DNA of 64,000 nt. Source: Amanita rubescens. Lineage: Eukaryota > Basidiomycota > Agaricomycetes > Agaricales > Amanitaceae. Under the pieces are notes generated by a model. It was not told the origin of the DNA. It searched no databases and saw only the letters and a list, made by a program, of their open reading frames with translations. A program made the translations under genes and the position numbers. The DNA lies in contig WION01000025.1 in assembly GCA_015039365.1 (NCBI GenBank), forward strand, positions 310,001 to 374,000. Reading direction: 5' to 3'. This document shows positions 50,994-63,100 of this stretch, piece by piece; positions within the stretch are counted from its first letter, which is position 1; each line of letters opens with the position of its first letter.

Positions 50994-53145
50994 AACCATG
51001 TCCTCTCCCATTGACAACCTATCTGCCGCTGCCACTCCAGCCGCTTCAACAGTCGTCGAGGAAATCGTCCCTCCGACCCCTTCTAGAGAGGAATTGCCCG
51101 CACCATTGCCAATTCCTCCTCCCATCTGTATGTTACATTACACATCCATCGGTACAGAATGGTTCCCTATAATTCCTTCTGATGAGGAATTCATACCACG
51201 AGATGAAGATTCTTTATCTTCTGACTCATCTTATACCTTTCCACCATCGAACGCTTCTACGATAGAAGAACTAATGTGAAACGTCACAGATATGGGGAAC
51301 GCTATTCTCCCTAATACTCCTGTGCCACTTGAAATGCAGGAAATGGTAGCTCAAGTATTCGCCACCAGAGACCAAATGGTCATCACTTACGCATGCGGAC
51401 CACATCCTGACACTACCTCTGAGGATATCCGGATCATGAGAGAGGGATTACTCATGTTCAATACCACCGCCTTTACCCTGGGAGTTCCTCCTATCGATGA
51501 AGAACTCGTCAACAACTACCTCGAAAGGGCAAGAACCATAGCCGCTACCAATGCTGCAACCGCCGCTGCCATCTCTGCCGCCGCTAATGCTGTTGCCGCC
51601 GAAATTGACACCGTAGCCACCGCTGTCGCTATCGAAGACGAGATTAATGAAAGACTCGTCAACCCCATCTCAATCCCTATCGTCTTCCCAGAAGACACTC
51701 CGTCACCAAGACCCCTTTACACCCCATTAGATTTAATGAGGGAAACCTATACTTGATCTATGAGCCCAGTGCCTAGACTCCCCGCCGAAGGACCCATTCC
51801 TAGGTTCCTTTTTCAGCATGCCTCCGTCAATGACGATAACTTCAACGTGCCCGCACCCGACATCCCCGCTATAAATGTCATCTTGACACATTACGCCATC
51901 CCCTCCTTCGTCGATCCGATAATTCGACGAGCCTTTTACAGAATTTGAACGTTGTTCACGTCCTGGACCTTTGCCAACAACTATCTGTTCATCTTGAATA
52001 GATATGTTCGCCCTGATCTGATGGCCCTCATTAACGTCATCATTAATCTCACCCGCCGGTTCCGAGAACCGCAACGTAACCGCTGGATCACCTTGATGAT
52101 CTGGAACAATATTCATTGGTTCTGCGACTTACGAGGAGATGTATATCTCGAAGAAGCAGTCCGTCTTACCACTGCCGGACACCGTCACCATTTCATCCAA
52201 CCAACACGACAACCCGCTTTAGACACTGGCATGGCCTGGATGCACGGACGCCCTGTATTTCCCCGCACTCCCGTCAATGCTACGTTCGAACGTATTCGAA
52301 CCCTTAGCGACCGTCTCAACCCAATGATGACTCCTGATGGTTGGGATGTAACTATATTACGACAACTACAAACGATGATTAACAATCTCGTATGGAGGCA
52401 CGATCGTAACCCTAACAGACCCAATGCCAGTAACGAATACCAAGACGCCGCCGTCATCGCACTTCAAACAGGACATACAATTGAAGGACGCGATGTCCCT
52501 ATCCCTGAAAATCCGACACGTCGCACTATCTTTCACCTGCACGGACCTGATCCCTCAGCTGAACGATTGGTATTGTTCGAACCAAATAACCTAGCCTTTG
52601 AGGGAGAAGATATCCCTGGAACTCAAGGCTGTTACATGTGCGGAGCCCCACATCACACTACCGAGCACCATCAACGACGAGAAATACGCCGAGGACCGGT
52701 ACATGAGGAAACCCCACCTCCCACTTATCCAGACGCTATAACACAACCGCCGCTGCCCACGCCGTTCGAACAAATCCCTGAACGACAAATTTCTACCGCC
52801 TCACCGGTTACCAGTATCGATTCCGCCCAGCTCGAGCAAGGCGAACCTTCCCCACTTATTGAAAGAAGACGACGAGGAACAAATACTCATCCTCTGAGTA
52901 ACCGTTTTACTCCTAACTCTACCGGACCCCCACCGTCACGACGAAACCTTGGAAATCGCCGAGGCCAATCGACACGAGGACAGTCACGTCCTGTCGCCAC
53001 CATGACCGCTTCCAATACACGAGAAGAGCGACTGACTCTTCAAGAACGTCTTACCGATAACCGCCGCTGCCGCCGTCATCCTTGGCAAGGAAACGAAGAC
53101 TCTTACACCTACGACAGCGATGCCGAACACAATCGTGACACGTAG
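50938..53145 (+). pseudogene. B2 ORF3, extra post-pol protein with zinc-knuckle-like motif
   Basis: A single frame of 735 codons starting at ATG 50938 (MESQQSSPLL) inside the end of pol and running to TAG 53143-53145, about 57 bp before the 3' LTR. It is broken only by TGA at 51277, 51754 and 51946, each explained by CGA-to-TGA. Regions: an acidic/P/S-rich start (1-115); an Ala-rich segment with a probable helix (about 200-245); a globular central part (about 340-540, e.g. RNRWITLMIWNNIHWFCDLR and WDVTILRQLQTMINNLVWRH); a C-x2-C-x4-H-x4-H motif CYMCGAPHHTTEHH; and a basic, Arg/Ser/Pro-rich tail. Inverted copy B3 repeats the C-terminal ~300 codons. I recognise no envelope, dUTPase or other known accessory domain. 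A duplicated Gag-like or nucleic-acid-binding protein is possible. Confidence 0.72.
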
Positions 53146-53189
53146 TCACAAATTATTTCAATATTCGGTGAATATTGGACTTCGTATGT

Positions 53190-53202
53190 AGGAGAAGGGC
53201 TA
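53190..53202 (+). promoter_or_regulatory. B2 polypurine tract
   Basis: AGGAGAAGGGC just before the 3' LTR start (TGTTACAAACG at 53203). Confidence 0.65.
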
Positions 53203-53610
53203 TGTTACAAACGTACGTCATGGCCTATCTTTTTCTTATCTTATCATCTATGTTATCTCTCCTACGTCACTGTTTGCATATGCGTTCCTTCTGGAACATT
53301 CATCGTTTATCATATGCTATTTCATTTTATCACATGTATGTCGATTATCACATGTAAACCGTTTCATTATCACATGCAACTGTTTCGTTATCACATGCAT
53401 ACCTACTTACTATATTTGCGTATATACCTTGTACTATATAAAATACGCAAATATACGACTAGACCTCAGTCTAGTTTTAACAGTCAAAATCTGTCTCGTT
53501 ATCGTCTAAGATCCCCTGAGGACTTATCCGATAACACTCTACTCTTTGAACGTTCTTAAGTGCCGGAACTCCCTTGAGGAACCTACGGTACCTGATAAGC
53601 TTGACTTATC
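53203..53610 (+). repeat. B2 3' LTR, last 21 bp missing
   Basis: Identical to the 5' LTR except at one position (CTACGTCA against CTACATCA). It ends at GACTTATC, where the inverted B3 LTR begins without spacer. Confidence 0.92.
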
Positions 53611-54996
53611 TGTTACGTTTGTTCGTTCACTGATAAGTCAAGCCTATCAGGTACCGTAGGTTCCTCAAGGGAATTCCGGCACTTAAGAATGTTCAAAGAA
53701 TAAGAGTGTTATCGGATAAGTCCTCAAGGGAGCTTAGACGATAACGAGACAGATTTTGACTGTTAAAACTAGACTGAGGTCTAGTCGTATATTTGCGTGT
53801 CTTATATAGTACAAGGTATATACGCAAATATAGTAAGTAGAAATGCATGTGATAACGAAACGGTCGCATGTGATAATGGAACGGTTTACATGTGATAATC
53901 GACATGCATGTGATAAAATGGAATAGCATATGATAAACGATGAATGTTCCAGAAGGAACGCATATGCAAGCAATGACGTAGGAGGGATAACGGAAGTGAT
54001 AAGATAAAAAAAAGATAGGCCATGACATACGTTTGTAACATAGCCCTTCTCCTACATACGAAGTCCAATATTCACCGAATATTGAAATAATTTGTGACTA
54101 CGTGTCACGATTGTGTTCGGCATCGCTGTCGTAGGTGTAAGAGTCTTCGTTTCCTTGCCAAGGATGACGGCGGCGGCAGCGGTTATTGGTAAGACGTTCT
54201 TGAAGAGTCGGTCGCTCTTCTCGTGTGTTGGAAGCGGTCATGGTGGCGACAGGACGAGATTGTCCTCGTGTCGATTGGCCTCGACGATTTCCAAGGTTTC
54301 GTTGTGACAGTGGGGGTCCGGTAGTGGTGGTGGTAAAACGATTACCTGGGGGACGAGTATTTGTTCCTCGCCGTCTTCTTTCAATAAGCGGGGAAGGTTC
54401 ACCTTGCTCAAGTTGAGCAGAATCGATACTGGTAACAGGTGAAGCGGTAGAAATACGTCGTTCAGGGATTTGTTCAAATGGCGTGGGCAGCGATGGTCGT
54501 GTTATAGCGTCTGGATAAGTGGGAGGAGGAGTTTCCTCATGTACCGGTCCTCGGCGTATTTCTCGTCGTTGATGGTGTTCGGTAGTATGATGCGGGGCTC
54601 CACACATGTAACAGCCTTGAGTTCCAGGAATATCTTCTCCCTCAAAGGCTAGGTTATTCGGTTCGAACGACACCAATCGTTCAGCTGAGGGATCAGGTCC
54701 GTGCAGGTGGAAAATAGTGCGGCGTGTCGGATTTTCAGGGATAGGGACATCGAGTCCTTCAATTGTATGTCCTGTTTGAAGTGCGATGACGGCGGCATCT
54801 TGGTATTCATTACTGACATTGGGTCTGTTAGGGTGACGATCGTGCCTCCATACGAGATTGTTAATCGTCGTTTGTAGTTGTCGTAGTATAGTTACATCCC
54901 AACCATCAGGAGTCATCATTGGGTTGAGACGGTCGCTAAGGGTTCGAATACGTTCGAACGTAGCATTGACGGGAGTGCGGGGGAATACAGGGCATC
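53611..54996 (-). mobile_element. Ty3 family B, inverted copy B3 (3' LTR and end of ORF3)
   Basis: Minus-strand 3' LTR 53611-54040, then the C-terminal part of ORF3 (54098-54996 on the minus strand) in one open frame. It mirrors 52230-53610 of B2 with a few percent divergence. It is cut at 54996 by the LTR of Ty3-3. Confidence 0.88.
54098..54996 (-). pseudogene. B3 ORF3 C-terminal fragment
   Basis: About 299 open codons matching the last part of B2 ORF3, including the C-x2-C-x4-H-x4-H motif and the basic tail. Changes cluster in the low-complexity tail (for example RFTTTTTGPPLSQRN for RFTPNSTGPPPSRRN) while the central part is nearly unchanged, hinting at protein-level constraint. Truncated at the N-terminus by Ty3-3. 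Confidence 0.7.
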
Positions 54997-55232
54997 TGTT
55001 AGGAGGTTATCCACACACAACCACTAAGACACTCGGAGATGGGGGATGAGAACTAGATTGGTTCTATGGACAACAGAAACAATCGTAAGACTAAGGAACG
55101 TATCTAACCCTCAACCCTTATATACCTTTTCCTGTAGCTGCGCCATCACTGTCCCGTGGATTGCTGACTCAATCTCGCTACCATCCAACTCATCAGCTCT
55201 CCATCCTAATACATACAAACAAGGTCATTACA
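54997..55232 (-). repeat. Ty3-3 3' LTR
   Basis: 236 bp. Contains a minus-strand TATATAAGG and, downstream, AGTCTTACGATT, the counterpart of the Ty3-1 self-primer sequence AGCCTTACGATT. Confidence 0.85.
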
Positions 55233-58200
55233 TCGCCTTCTCTTCAAGATTCTCGTCCCGAGAATCTAAGTCCCCTTCGTCTTCCCAATCCACCTCACTT
55301 CAATCACGTCTCCAATTTGCCCATCTGCGTTGCATATTCTCTAAATACTCCTTGTCGAATTTCCCATCTTCCCATCCAAATAACTGTTTGGGCGCGTTGG
55401 CACCTGTTAAGCCGGCAAAGAACTGTTAATTAGCAGTGGACACAGGCCCTGTGTCCCTTGGTAATTAGCAAGGATGTTGGGCTTGCGGCTCACTTTCAAT
55501 AAATCCCAATAATTATATAGGGAAATTTTGATGAAGTCCCTTTTCCCACAACTAAAGTTACCATTTTTGGAAGGTGGGGGATGTTTGTACATGTTATGAG
55601 ATGGGAATTGGATCAAAATAAAGGAACAAGGGGATAATTGCCATATTTGGTAAGATAGGCAGATTCCAAATAAGGAAAGCAAGTTAGGATGCCATTTTTG
55701 GAAGGTTGTGAGGGTGTTTGTACATATTTGTACATGTTATGGCACAAATTCCTTATTTGGAAATAGTTGCCAGATGTCAAATAAGGTGAAATGGGAAGCA
55801 ATGTGATCATGGGAAAATATTTCCTAAAATGGAAAGTGATTACGTAATCTCAGGGTCAATGAAATGTGTAGCCTTGGTCAGTGGCTTTCTAAATGTGGTT
55901 GTATGACAGTGTTTGGTGCTGATTTCATTGAGATATTCACTAATTGATTTTCAGGGTCAAATTTCTAAAAAAAGGAAATAGATAATGTGATGTGCGCTTT
56001 AGGATCCAGTGGCGCATTTCCAAAAATGGAAATAGCGCACTTCGGACTTGCCATTTTGGGACATATCTGCTCACTGTTGGTCATGATGAGCAGAAAGAAA
56101 TTGCAATATCTCCCTTAATACTGAATGTTTTTGTGGCGCGTTTTTTGGAACATATTCCTTATATGTATATGCACCTATCCACTATGTTAGAATGTAAAAA
56201 ATGCAAGTGGTTTCTGTCAGAATGCAACATGTCTTGCTCACTGTTGACAACAGTGAGGAGCAACAAATGACAATATCTCCATCAATACTGGTTATTTCTC
56301 TGGCGCTTTTTTTGGTATGTCCCCATTAGGGATATAGGAAGGTGTTTGGCATGTCAGAATACAAATAGTACATACCAATCATGCCACAAATGAAATTGGT
56401 GTGCTCACTGTCTGCCATGATGAGCAGCCATATCTCCACCAAAACAAGATCTTCCTGTGGCGCTTTTTTGGATTCTGATTCCTTATCATAACAGAGTGTC
56501 ATTCAGGGTATCTGAAAGCAGATTACCCTGCTGATTAATGTGTAGTTTTCAGTTTCATGATAAAAGACTGAACATGATACAGAAAGAGTGCTGACAAGTT
56601 GACATGTCAGGATAAATGGGAGATTCCACTTGATCTTGCCTAGGGATCCTCTGTTGTGACCCTCCCAATGTTTATCTTTGTTATGTGTGATCCCAAATCA
56701 AAAAAAGCGCCACAGGAAGATCTTGTTTTGGTGGAGATATGGCTGCTCATCATGGCAGACAGTGAGCACACCAATTTCATTTGTGGCATGATTGGTATGT
56801 ACTATTTGTATTCTGACATGCCAAACACCTTCCTATATCCCTAATGGGGACATACCAAAAAAAGCGCCAGAGAAATAACCAGTATTGATGGAGATATTGT
56901 CATTTGTTGCTCCTCACTGTTGTCAACAGTGAGCAAGACATGTTGCATTCTGACAGAAACCACTTGCATTTTTTACATTCTAACATAGTGGATAGGTGCA
57001 TATACATATAAGGAATATGTTCCAAAAAACGCGCCACAAAAACATTCAGTATTAAGGGAGATATTGCAATTTCTTTCTGCTCATCATGACCAACAGTGAG
57101 CAGATATGTCCCAAAATGGCAAGTCCGAAGTGCGCTATTTCCATTTTTGGAAATGCGCCACTGGATCCTAAAGCGCACATCACATTATCTATTTCCTTTT
57201 TTTAGAAATTTGACCCTGAAAATCAATTAGTGAATATCTCAATGAAATCAGCACCAAACACTGTCATACAACCACATTTAGAAAGCCACTGACCAAGGCT
57301 ACACATTTCATTGACCCTGAGATTACGTAATCACTTTCCATTTTAGGAAATATTTTCCCATGATCACATTGCTTCCCATTTCACCTTATTTGACATCTGG
57401 CAACTATTTCCAAATAAGGAATTTGTGCCATAACATGTACAAATATGTACAAACACCCTCACAACCTTCCAAAAATGGCATCCTAACTTGCTTTCCTTAT
57501 TTGGAATCTGCCTATCTTACCAAATATGGCAATTATCCCCTTGTTCCTTTATTTTGATCCAATTCCCATCTCATAACATGTACAAACATCCCCCACCTTC
57601 CAAAAATGGTAACTTTAGTTGTGGGAAAAGGGACTTCATCAAAATTTCCCTATATAATTATTGGGATTTATTGAAAGTGAGCCGCAAGCCCAACATCCTT
57701 GCTAATTACCAAGGGACACAGGGCCTGTGTCCACTGCTAATTAACAGTTCTTTGCCGGCTTAACAGGTGCGCGTTGGTCGTCGTATAATTTTGATACGCC
57801 CGAAACTTCAGTGATTCTCCTTCTGGCATCTTCCGGGGAGCGCTCGGTTTCCTCTTATGAAATTGGGCGACCTTTTTACTTGCGTGTTCGAGGTTGTCCG
57901 AAGGTTCCCAAGTCGCTTCCTCATGAGGATATCCTTTCCACTTCACCAAATATTCCAACCGTCCTCCATTCCTTCTTTGTCGGCTGTCAATCACTTCCTC
58001 CACCTCAAACTCCGCATCTTTTTTCATATCTTCCTCCTCCTTTCGTCTTTTATCCCATTCCTTCTCTTCTCTTTGTTGTCGGGGAAATTGAGCTGGCGAG
58101 TACGGCTTCAGCCATATCTCATTGAATACGTTGTATATTTTCCACGATGCTGGTATTTTAAGACGATAGGCTGATGCTCCTACTTTTCCGGCAACCACAT

Positions 58201-59825
58201 ACGGTCCTACGAATTTCCCCCCAAGTTTCTTAGTCGTTCGTAGTGTGGGGAGGTTCTGTGTACTAAGATATACCTTCTCTCCTACTTTATACTCTTGAGA
58301 AGGTTGTTTCTTAACATCATATTGTTTCTTCATCACCTCCGCCGCCTTATTCAGTCCTTCTTTTGCTTTTCCCCACGCCTCTGTCAATCGCTCTATCCAC
58401 TCGTCTACTGCTAATACCTTTCGCTCCACTGCAGGTTCTAATCCTTTCCTGGGGTGTCGTCCATTGTTTAGAAAGAAAGGAGAAAACCCCGTTGCCGAAT
58501 GAATTCGGTCATTATGGCAGAATTGCGCTATTGCCAACCAATCGCTCCAATTGTCTTGTTGATGATTCACGAACATAGTGAGGAATTCTTTCACCTCTTG
58601 GTTCACCCTCTCAGTCTGACCGTCTGTCTGTGGGTGGTATGCCATCGAAGGGTTTGCTTTTATTTTTAGCACTTCGTACAATTCCTTCATGAACTTCGAC
58701 ACAAATTGAGGTCCTCGATCGCTGATCACCTTCTCCGGTATTCCATGCTCCCTAAACACATGATCCCTAAATAATACTGCCGTTCCTTTACTTGTCAATG
58801 TCATATTGGTAGGTAGGAAATAGGCCTTTTTCGTGAATCTATCAACCACTACCAAGACCGCATCGTATCCTTTTGATTCAGGCAAGGGACCAATCATATC
58901 CACCGATATTATTTGCCATGGTCCTTGCGGAACTTCATTTGGATTCAGCAGGGCTGCCCTCTTTTGTCGGTCTGGTTTAACCGTCTGACAGATCCGACAC
59001 CCTTTCACATATCCTTCTACATCTTTTCTTAATCCTGGCCACCAATAATTTCGTAGTATCAATTCGACCGTTTTATCAACTCCCGAATGTCCCCAGGAGT
59101 GATGTATGGTCATTACTTCCTCTCTCAATTTTTTCACTACTGGTACGTACACCCTTTCTCGCCATGTCACCATCCCATTCTCTTGCACTTTCCATCCTTC
59201 TTCTTTTTGTTCTATTGCCTTTTTTACCTTCTCTTCCCATTGTCGTTTTGTTATCTTTTTTATTTGTTTTTCTATTTCCTGTAATCCTCCATTCTCATTC
59301 ATCGTTCGTACAAACATCTCCTTTTTTAATACTATCGTCCCTTCGTTGTCTGTCTCCCCTTTGTCAAAGTCCACTCTCCTGGATAACGCATCTGCCTTCG
59401 TATTGGTTTTGCCCGGTCGATGTTTCAACGTGAAATTGTATTCTTGTAAGTCTAGTACCCATCGTGCTTGTCGTCGATTTATATTCTGAGACTTGCGGAA
59501 GTATGTGAGGTTCTGATGATCCGTTAAGATTTCAATTACTTCCTCCGTTCCCTTTAGGTAGTGTGACCATTCGTATAATGCATGCATTATCGCCAACAAT
59601 TCCTTGTCGTAAACTTCATAGTTCCTTTCCGTTGGGTTCAGCGATTTCGAGATAAACGCGATCGGTCTCCAGGTTCCGTCCGCTTGTTGCTGAGATAGTA
59701 CCGCTCCCATTGCAAAGTCCGACGCATCCATTTCCACTCGATATTGTCCTTTATCGGCCGGTATTGCCAACACCACTTCCTCTCCTATCCTCATCTTTAA
59801 TCCTTGAAACACCTCTTCTTGTAAC
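55228..59825 (-). pseudogene. pol: Ty3-3 Pol fragment (RNase H, integrase, chromodomain), split by P3
   Basis: From 59825 the minus strand is open through RNase H (EMDASDFAMGAVL, NYEVYDKELLAI, TDHQNLTYF, KADALSR), the integrase zinc domain (HHSWGHSGVDKT, CRICQTVK), the DDE core (VDMIGPLP, SDRGPQF, DGQTERVNQEV) and the chromodomain (FEVEEVIDSRQ, LEYLVKWKGYPHEEATWEP). P3 interrupts at 57769; the last ~57 codons resume at 55400 (QLFGWEDGKFD) and end TAA at 55230-55228, inside the LTR as in Ty3-1. Apart from the two insertions no stop or frameshift is visible. About 80% similar to Ty3-1 by eye. RT and everything upstream are missing here because copia-2 interrupts. Confidence 0.9.
55401..57769. 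mobile_element. Foldback transposon P3 (CACCTGT family), 2,369 bp
   Basis: Ends CACCTGTTAAGCCGGC and GCCGGCTTAACAGGTG; exact 8-bp TSD CGCGTTGG (55393-55400 and 57770-57777) inside Ty3-3 pol. Two ~1-kb inverted arms mirror each other about 56585; the centre retains ~100 bp of non-palindromic filler. No transposase. Confidence 0.95.
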
Positions 59826-60093
59826 TGTTGGAGTACGAGCGTTGCGCTACGGCTAAGTCCAATATTTGTGCATGTTTATTTGATTGATATTTGATACGTC
59901 GAATGTTCGCCTGCACGCCTCAGTTCTTTATATCATAACTGAGGCGTGAGTTGCTACCTATTCATTCGTTTACACTCATACTAATCTTACCGCAGTCATT
60001 CCTTAGGTAGTTCACTCTTTAATACAAGTTCTTTATATCATAACTGAGGCTCGTTCCTTAGAATCTCGCCCCGGTAAATTTTCCCTGCCAACA
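59826..60093 (+). repeat. copia-2 5' LTR
   Basis: 268 bp, TGTTGGAGTACG...CCTGCCAACA. A 24-bp unit, AGTTCTTTATATCATAACTG followed by AGGC, occurs twice (59922-59945 and 60027-60050); in the first copy it is bracketed by GCCTCAGTT...AACTGAGGC, an inverted repeat. Confidence 0.9.
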
Positions 60094-60106
60094 GGTTATG
60101 GGCCCC
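60094..60106 (+). promoter_or_regulatory. copia-2 primer-binding site (initiator tRNA-Met fragment)
   Basis: GGTTATGGGCCCC directly after the LTR, identical to the copia-1 site. It includes an ATG in frame with the ORF. Confidence 0.8.
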
Positions 60107-60118
60107 AGAGAATCCATC

Positions 60119-63100
60119 ATGTCAGCAACAGACACCCTCAAGCTCTTGAAGCTCCCGAAGCTCAAGGACGACGGTACCAATTGGATAACGTACCGCGAGA
60201 GGATTATAAATACTCTCACTCATAAGGGTCTCAAGCGACATGTTACTGGAACCGCGCGGAAGCCTGCCGAGATTGAATTCAAAGATGACAAAGCCTACAA
60301 GAAGGGTACAACAAGTGAACTCACCCCTACCATGCTCACCACACTCGAAAAAGAACAAGACGAGTACGAGCAAAAAGAGGCCTCAGTCCGTGAAGTCATT
60401 TACGAGACGATAGGCCAATCTTTATTCCTCCAAGTCAAAAACGAGGATACAGCTGCCAAAGTCTGGGACAAATTGGTGTCGATCATGGAGAAGAAAGGCG
60501 ACCTAATCCAAGTTAGCGTTCTCTCGAGGATGCAAACTATGGTCTGTCTCGAGGACGACGACATACGTGCTCACCTTGCGAGCATGTCGGAACTGAAGGA
60601 GCAACTTGAAGGCATGGGTGCTCCCATATCCGATCCGTCATTCGCTGCCATGATTCGCAAATCACTCCCAGCGAGTTACCGTTCCCTGTTACAAACGCTC
60701 AGCGCCACTGCCCGTGTCAATAAGAAGATACTCACTAGCGACGAAATCATTGGAGCTATCCACAAAGAAGCCGATGAACAAAAAGTCCATAAAGAGGCAG
60801 ATAGGGTTGCCAAGAATGCAGCAATGATAGCTGCGCAGTCTAAAAGACGGGATGATAAGAAAAAGATCAAATGTGTCAATTGCAAACGTACCGGGCACAA
60901 AAAGGAGGACTGCTACCGAAAAGGTGGAGGAAAAGAAGGCCAGGCACCATGGGAGAAGAAGACCAAAGACGGCAATGCCAAAGCAAATGCTGCCGAGTCT
61001 ACCGAGCCCGACGAGGATGATGTATCACTCGCAGTGCAATGCTGCCCCACCGAACCTCTAGAAGCCCTAGCCAGCGTCCCAAGCGATGGCCACGTCATCA
61101 TCGACAGCGGAGCCACCCGGCACTTCACTCCGAACCGTTCCGATCTTGCAAATTTCACCGAAATTCCCCCAAGACCTATTAAAGCTGCCAATGGTCTCTT
61201 GCTACAAGCTACAGGCCGCGGCGATCTAAAGTTATTGCTCCCTATGGGAAAAGGTTGTCAGCCAACTAAAGTTACACTCCGAAATGTGTATTACGCACCC
61301 GATTTCGCATTCACGATGGTATCCATGGGGACGATGGATGACAAAGGATTCCAGATCCTCACTGAAGATGGAATCTGCACCATCAGTACCGCCAGACCCG
61401 AACGTCGAGTTATTGCTCGCATTCCAAAGGTTAACGGATTATACCGAGTGTCGATTGCTCCACAAGGTGTTTCTGGAGTAGATAATGCTCTGGCTGCATC
61501 CGGAAAGGTGTCAATAAACGAATTACACCGTAAAATGGGACATATTAATCATGATGACTTACTTCGTATGGTCAAAAACGGGACAGCAACTGGAGTAGAC
61601 CTCGATATGGACTCTAAACCCAAACAGTGCCCCGATTGCCTAGAAGGGAAAGCCATGCGGAAGCCGTTTCCAAAACTGAGCACAAGCGACCGTGCAAAGA
61701 AGTATGGCGACAAGGTTGTCTCCGACCTATGGGGACCTGCTCCCTCGCCGTCACTCAAAGGGAAGAAGTACTATATACTTTTTCAGGATCAGTTTACCCA
61801 CAAGCAACGGATATATTTCCTTACCAAGAAATCGGAAGCTTTTGAGGCCTATAAGGTTTACGAAGCATGGGTAAAACTTCAACGTAACGCTCCCATAAAG
61901 ATATTCGGCACTGACCGAGGGGGAGAATTCACAGGCGCTGTCTTTAAGGCACACCTGGAGAAAGCTGGGACCACCCGCCACTTTACTGTGCACGATAGTC
62001 CGCAATCCAACGGAAAAGCCGAGCGCGCGAACCGAACGATCGTCGAGGGAGCTACAGCAATGTTGTCAGCATCAAAATTACCTGATAACCTATGGGCCGA
62101 AGCCATCGCTCACCAAGTTTGGCTTCGTAATTGCGCTCCCACAAAGGCATTACCAAATTCGAAAACTCCATTGGAAATGGCAACTGGAGATTGTCCAAAT
62201 CTGTCAGATGTGCACGAATGGGGAAGTAAAGTATGGGTGAAACGTACCCACAGTCCAAAATTAAAGCCCAGGGTTGCTACTGGACGCTTTATTGGTTTTG
62301 ACGAGGAATCCAAGGGATGCCGGATATATTGGGAGGACAGACGGGCTGTAACTGTTGAACGCGATGTTTACTTCGATAAAAGAGGTCTCTCAGCCCCAGA
62401 AACGACTTTGATTGAAGGGGAGACTCACAGAGATAACAATCAAACCCAAAATGCGGTCACACCCACAGAAAACGTCGAACCACCGGTGAACGAAGATGCC
62501 AATCGTCAAACGGTTAGCGCCACCGGAAAGAGCGTCGAAAAAGCTAAAAATCCAGCCCTAGACAACGTCAATCCAACGAAAAACGGAGGAGATACGACGA
62601 AATCAAACTCACCTCTCACCCAAACCTCATTCAAGCTACCAACACAAGATCCAACCCAATCCACACCTATCCAACCATCAGATGACGAGGAGGAAGTCGC
62701 AGAGGAACTCCTAGGACGTGGTAAACGAGCCAGACCGCCACAGGGCTACTACAAGGTGCTGATGAAAGGAGATAAGACACCAGGGGGAGGAATGGTGGCT
62801 ATCACTGAAAACCAACCTGAATATCAGCTCTCAGCAGTTGATTTAGACACAGAGGACCTACTCATTGCTGCAGCTATGCAGGAGTATGTTCTAGCATCAG
62901 GAACGGAAGGAGAGCCAAGATCGTTGAACGAAGCGTTGAAGGGAGACGAAGCTGACAAATGGCATGCGGCTGTGCATACTGAATTGGACCAAATCGAGAA
63001 ACTGGGTACCTGGGAAATAGTGGAAGCTCCTGCGGACGCCAACATTGTTTCGTCCAAGTTCGTGTTCAGGCTTAAGCGTGACGAACGCGGTAACATCGTC

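Larger units (their letters stand above)
41621..53610 (+). mobile_element. Ty3 family B chromodomain LTR retrotransposon B2
   Basis: 5' LTR 41621-42049; 3' LTR 53203-53610, which lacks its last 21 bp where inverted copy B3 starts. The two LTRs differ at one position over 408 bp. The interior is split by a Tc1/mariner-like palindrome (43136-44699) and foldback P2 (47962-49895). Without them the element is about 8.5 kb, long for the group because of an extra ORF between pol and the 3' LTR. Confidence 0.93.
54997..59825 (-). mobile_element. Ty3-3, chromodomain LTR retrotransposon (3' portion), split by P3
   Basis: Minus strand: 3' LTR 54997-55232 (TGTAATGACC...CTCCTAACA, the same family as the Ty3-1 LTR but diverged), pol 55228-59825 with P3 inserted, and interruption at 59825 by the 5' LTR of copia-2. 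The rest presumably lies beyond copia-2, outside the window. Confidence 0.9.

Noticed and set aside
53314..53559. 81-codon ORF inside family B LTRs (also 41732-41977)
   Set aside because: It lies across the U3/R promoter region and is identical only because the LTRs are nearly identical.
57811..59489. Several plus-strand ORFs of 60-127 codons
   Set aside because: Antisense shadows of Ty3-3 pol, whose minus-strand frame carries all the expected motifs.
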